From Paraburkholderia dinghuensis (lineage in GTDB: Bacteria > Pseudomonadota > Gammaproteobacteria > Burkholderiales > Burkholderiaceae), in contig NZ_RQIS01000029.1 of assembly GCF_003837865.1 (NCBI RefSeq), forward strand, positions 1 through 39,940: a stretch of 39,940 bases of DNA, in the 5' to 3' direction. Below are positions 37,673 to 39,940 of this stretch, one piece after another; within the stretch, counting starts at the first letter, position 1; each line of letters begins with the position of its first letter. The notes beneath the pieces were generated by a model that was not told where the DNA came from, made no database searches, and saw nothing but the letters and a program-made list of their open reading frames with translations. The position numbers were made by a program, and so were the translations under genes.

Positions 37673-38809
37673 ATGAACGGACAGTGGTTGGGCACTAAGT
37701 ACAGTACTTCCGAACACACTCGCGATGGCAATCTCATCGTCAATCTGGACCGTATCGGTGACAGTTATGAAGGCGTCGCCTACAACTGGCCTCTGCAACC
37801 GCCGTTTATATGCGGGACAATTCCCTTCCGCGTGCCGGTGAACCAGAATCCTTTCGCGACCGAAAGCATCCTTCTCGCTTATACGACGCAAACGGACGTA
37901 CCGTTTCCATTCGTCGATGCCAGTGTATATGCATCACAGATTACTGGGTCACCACAAAGTGTGGCTCGGCGGGTGTACATCGAAGGTGACTGGAATTCCG
38001 ACAGAATGCGGCTTTCATACTCTACGGACCTCGGTGACACAGGGCACGCGATAGTTCGTCGAATGGCGCCAGACCAACAAAGTCGAGTCGTCGGTAAACG
38101 AACGACATGGAAAGAGCTGAAATCCGAATTCCTGGGCACCTCATACCGACAATTCATCTTCCGGGGGCAGTCGAACGCGAACTGGCCTCTGCGGTCGCTG
38201 TACCATCGGGAGGGGCGAGCGAATCTGTACCGCTACACAGCGGAGGACGTGCCGATGATGCACAAGCGTCTCGGCGGCCAGCTGAAGCAGCCAATGAACA
38301 TCAATTTGAATGACGACAGAGGTGGATTCGTCCACTTGTTACAGCACCACGGCTACCCAACCCCGTTGTTAGACTGGTCGTTCTCACCTTTCGTCGCCGC
38401 GTTCTTCGCATTTCGGAGCCACCGGCGCTCGCCAAATGGCAACGAGCAGTGCGCTCGCATATTCAGATTCAATTTAACGGCGTGGGTAAAATCGCTCGAG
38501 CCCATATTGATGCTCGCGACGCCCCGAAGCAATTTCTCGTTTCTTGAGTTCCCGACGCAAAACAATCCTCGTGTCATTCCCCAGCAGGCATTGTCAGCCG
38601 TGACCAGCATGGACGACATAGAGAACTACGTGCAAAGCCAGGAGCAAATGCGGGGCGAGTCATTCCTTGATGCGTTCGACATCCCCGTATCGGAAGCAGA
38701 CGCGGTCATGGCCGATTTGCGACTAATGGGCGTTACGGCTGGGTCACTTTTCCCGGGTATTGATGGCGCTTGTGAGGAAATGCGTGCTTGGCGCTTCCCT
38801 TCGCAATGA
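37673..38809 (+). CDS. FRG-domain protein with novel N-terminal domain
   Basis: A 378-residue protein. Residues about 145-290 are an FRG domain, named for FRGQ (163-166, here FIFRGQSNANW), with the second hallmark HHGYPTPLLDWSFSPFVAAFFAF (225-247). Residues 1-130 form a separate, beta-rich looking domain starting QWLGTKYSTSE and NLIVNLDRIGDSYEGVAY, which I do not recognise. No signal or membrane segment. The start at 37673 follows the family-like N terminus; the frame opens earlier with unlikely sequence. FRG proteins are of unknown biochemical function. Its codon use is less GC-rich than the left part, consistent with transfer. Confidence 0.78.
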   Translation: MNGQWLGTKYSTSEHTRDGNLIVNLDRIGDSYEGVAYNWPLQPPFICGTIPFRVPVNQNPFATESILLAYTTQTDVPFPFVDASVYASQITGSPQSVARRVYIEGDWNSDRMRLSYSTDLGDTGHAIVRRMAPDQQSRVVGKRTTWKELKSEFLGTSYRQFIFRGQSNANWPLRSLYHREGRANLYRYTAEDVPMMHKRLGGQLKQPMNINLNDDRGGFVHLLQHHGYPTPLLDWSFSPFVAAFFAFRSHRRSPNGNEQCARIFRFNLTAWVKSLEPILMLATPRSNFSFLEFPTQNNPRVIPQQALSAVTSMDDIENYVQSQEQMRGESFLDAFDIPVSEADAVMADLRLMGVTAGSLFPGIDGACEEMRAWRFPSQ

Positions 38810-39226
38810 CGCACTCCATTTCCATGAGTTTGCGGGCGCTAGATCACCATCCATCAGAGTGACTGCTCTATCTTGCGCAGGGCCATTGACACCCGGCCAT
38901 TCCGACCGCCGGCTGCTGGTCGCTTAGTACCTTTTCATAGTGTCGCCAGCTTGCGGCCAGCCACCGTCACACCATGGAGCGAAGTACAACCGCGAGGCGC
39001 CGGACATCACCTCAGACATTGGCGGGTCTGCTAGGCACCCATAGCGGACGCCGGGCTGACTAACCTCGCTTATCGCTATGCCACTCGTTACCTCGATTTC
39101 TCGACGGCGGCGGCTGAGCTTCCGCACGTCCGTACTGCACGTGCGGTTTAAAGCAGCAGGCGTTAAAGATTTCGCCAACAATGCCGACAAGCCATTACGT
39201 TCAAACCATTCTCGCTCACGCTACCG
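38810..39226. other. 417-bp gap without a supported gene
   Basis: A minus-strand frame of 88 residues (38924-39190) has composition unlike its neighbours and no ribosome site I trust. One hairpin, CCGCACGT with ACGTGCGG, lies near 39124-39148. Nothing else is seen. Confidence 0.5.
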
Positions 39227-39856
39227 ATGAAAATCAACTCACGCGTTCGACAGGCACTGTTATTGGCTTCTTTCTGCGTGACAACTCCCTTTGCCGCTTA
39301 CGCGGACGATGCCGCACCAACAACATTCGACAAGTTCGTCGACATCGCTCCCGGTAGCGATGTGACACATCAAGGCGATTTTCCCAACCACGCCTACCGC
39401 GCCAAGCGGGTGAACAAGAACCTTTGGACGTTCATTGATCGTGTCGGGTACTACATGCTTTATCGAAAGAAAATTCAAGCGTGGTGCGAAAGCAATGGTG
39501 GCATCTATCGGGCCGGCGAAGAAGATCGGAGCGGAAGTTGTATGGATAAGCTGAACCGGGATAAAGCCCTCGGCGCGTATCTAGTCGAGATCACGAAAAC
39601 CGATAGTTACCAGGGGCAAATGACTGCGGGATACGCAACCTTCTATTACTTCGACCAAGATGGGTACTCCAAAAAAGTCGCCCAAGAAGACACGACGAAC
39701 GAAATGGATAGAGAAGACGCCCAGCTAAACCAGATTTGCTATCAGGATCAGCTCAAGACCATCCAGCAAAATCCCCAAGCCGGAATGGACACCAACCTAG
39801 GGATGGTAGTCGACGTAAAATTGCCGCTGGTCCTTATTCAAAACACGCGTTACTGA
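39227..39856 (+). CDS. Predicted secreted protein of unknown function
   Basis: A 209-residue precursor with an N-terminal signal (basic start, hydrophobic ALLLASFCVTTPFAAYA, likely cleavage after AYA before DDA). The mature part has three cysteines (one in AWCESNGGIYRAGEEDRSGSC together with its second, one in QICYQDQ), many Tyr and Asp, and no known domain. It is probably periplasmic or exported. No strong ribosome site precedes the ATG. The codon use is less GC-rich than the core genes. Confidence 0.65.
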   Translation: MKINSRVRQALLLASFCVTTPFAAYADDAAPTTFDKFVDIAPGSDVTHQGDFPNHAYRAKRVNKNLWTFIDRVGYYMLYRKKIQAWCESNGGIYRAGEEDRSGSCMDKLNRDKALGAYLVEITKTDSYQGQMTAGYATFYYFDQDGYSKKVAQEDTTNEMDREDAQLNQICYQDQLKTIQQNPQAGMDTNLGMVVDVKLPLVLIQNTRY

Positions 39857-39923
39857 GCTTCCCCTGAAATTTCGCCTTCCAGCAGGTCGCGTATAAACTC
39901 GACCCAAAGGAAGGAAAGCAGAG

Positions 39924-39940
39924 ATGTTCAAGGTACCGCA
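39924..39940 (+). CDS. Start of a gene cut by the window edge
   Basis: Only MFKVP is visible. A rich AAGGAAGGAAAG ribosome-site region precedes the ATG and TATAAA lies at about 39891-39896, so a real gene start is likely. Its identity cannot be told. Confidence 0.45.

Larger units (their letters stand above)
30480..39940. mobile_element. Integrative element or island in tRNA-Val, open at the right edge
   Basis: From the tRNA 3' end onward the gene content changes from conserved housekeeping genes to an integrase, a plasmid-type partition pair, small unknown proteins and a broken gene. The FRG and secreted-protein section is visibly less GC-rich than the left part. The left boundary is inferred from the tRNA-integrase junction. 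No conjugation, replication or phage structural gene is seen here, so plasmid-like, conjugative and prophage-derived origins all remain possible. Confidence 0.75.

Noticed and set aside
38924..39190. Minus-strand 88-residue frame in the gap before the secreted protein
   Set aside because: No convincing ribosome site, no domain and no paired neighbour. It is kept only as a gap description.
30480..39940. Prophage identity for the accessory region
   Set aside because: No capsid, tail, terminase or lysis gene is visible; integrase and partition genes alone do not separate phage from plasmid-like or conjugative elements.

Overview
The window is a high-GC betaproteobacterial chromosome segment. 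Gene order and protein sequences point to the Burkholderiaceae, in the Paraburkholderia/Caballeronia/Burkholderia group. This genus-level guess is inference from family recognition; no search was run.

Positions 1-30479 are conserved chromosome. After a tRNA-Pro(TGG) come sixA and an olsB-like acyltransferase, then a complete phosphate block: ppx (minus) divergent from ppk1 (plus), and the minus-strand run pstS-pstC-pstA-pstB-phoU-phoB-phoR. Two good Pho boxes precede pstS. Weaker candidates lie in the ppx/ppk gap and before olsB. Next is rlmE-ftsH-folP-glmM (minus), with yhbY divergent from it. Then come a DUF4149 membrane protein and greA, then carA-carB, which has a recognisable sigma70 promoter and a long leader. 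A strongly folded segment ending in a T8 run lies between carB and greA. Last come mltD and gloB (minus), divergent from a yafS-type methyltransferase, rnhA and dnaQ, ending in tRNA-Val(CAC). Several blocks keep the order seen in E. coli (mltD-gloB-yafS-rnhA-dnaQ-tRNA and rlmE-ftsH-folP-glmM).

From 30480 to the right edge the window is accessory DNA. A tyrosine integrase sits directly downstream of tRNA-Val, so the tRNA 3' end is the likely attachment site. The other end of the element is outside the window. Behind the integrase is a ParF/ParG-type partition pair framed on both sides by ACTC-motif repeats, the most striking regulatory-looking DNA here. Then follows a run of mostly uncharacterised genes: a DEDDh exonuclease of the Rv2179c type, a PPP-family phosphatase, a second metallophosphoesterase split by a frameshift, a DUF2442-like fusion protein and several small proteins. 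After that come two minus-strand small genes (one a predicted zinc ribbon), an FRG-domain protein in visibly less GC-rich DNA, a predicted secreted protein, and the first codons of another gene at the edge.

The core left part makes one physiological unit: phosphate sensing and uptake (Pst, PhoU, PhoBR), polyphosphate synthesis and breakdown (Ppk, Ppx), and possibly phosphorus-free lipid production (OlsB). The right part looks like an integrative element or plasmid-derived island that kept a partition system. Its nuclease and phosphatase cluster has no assigned function.
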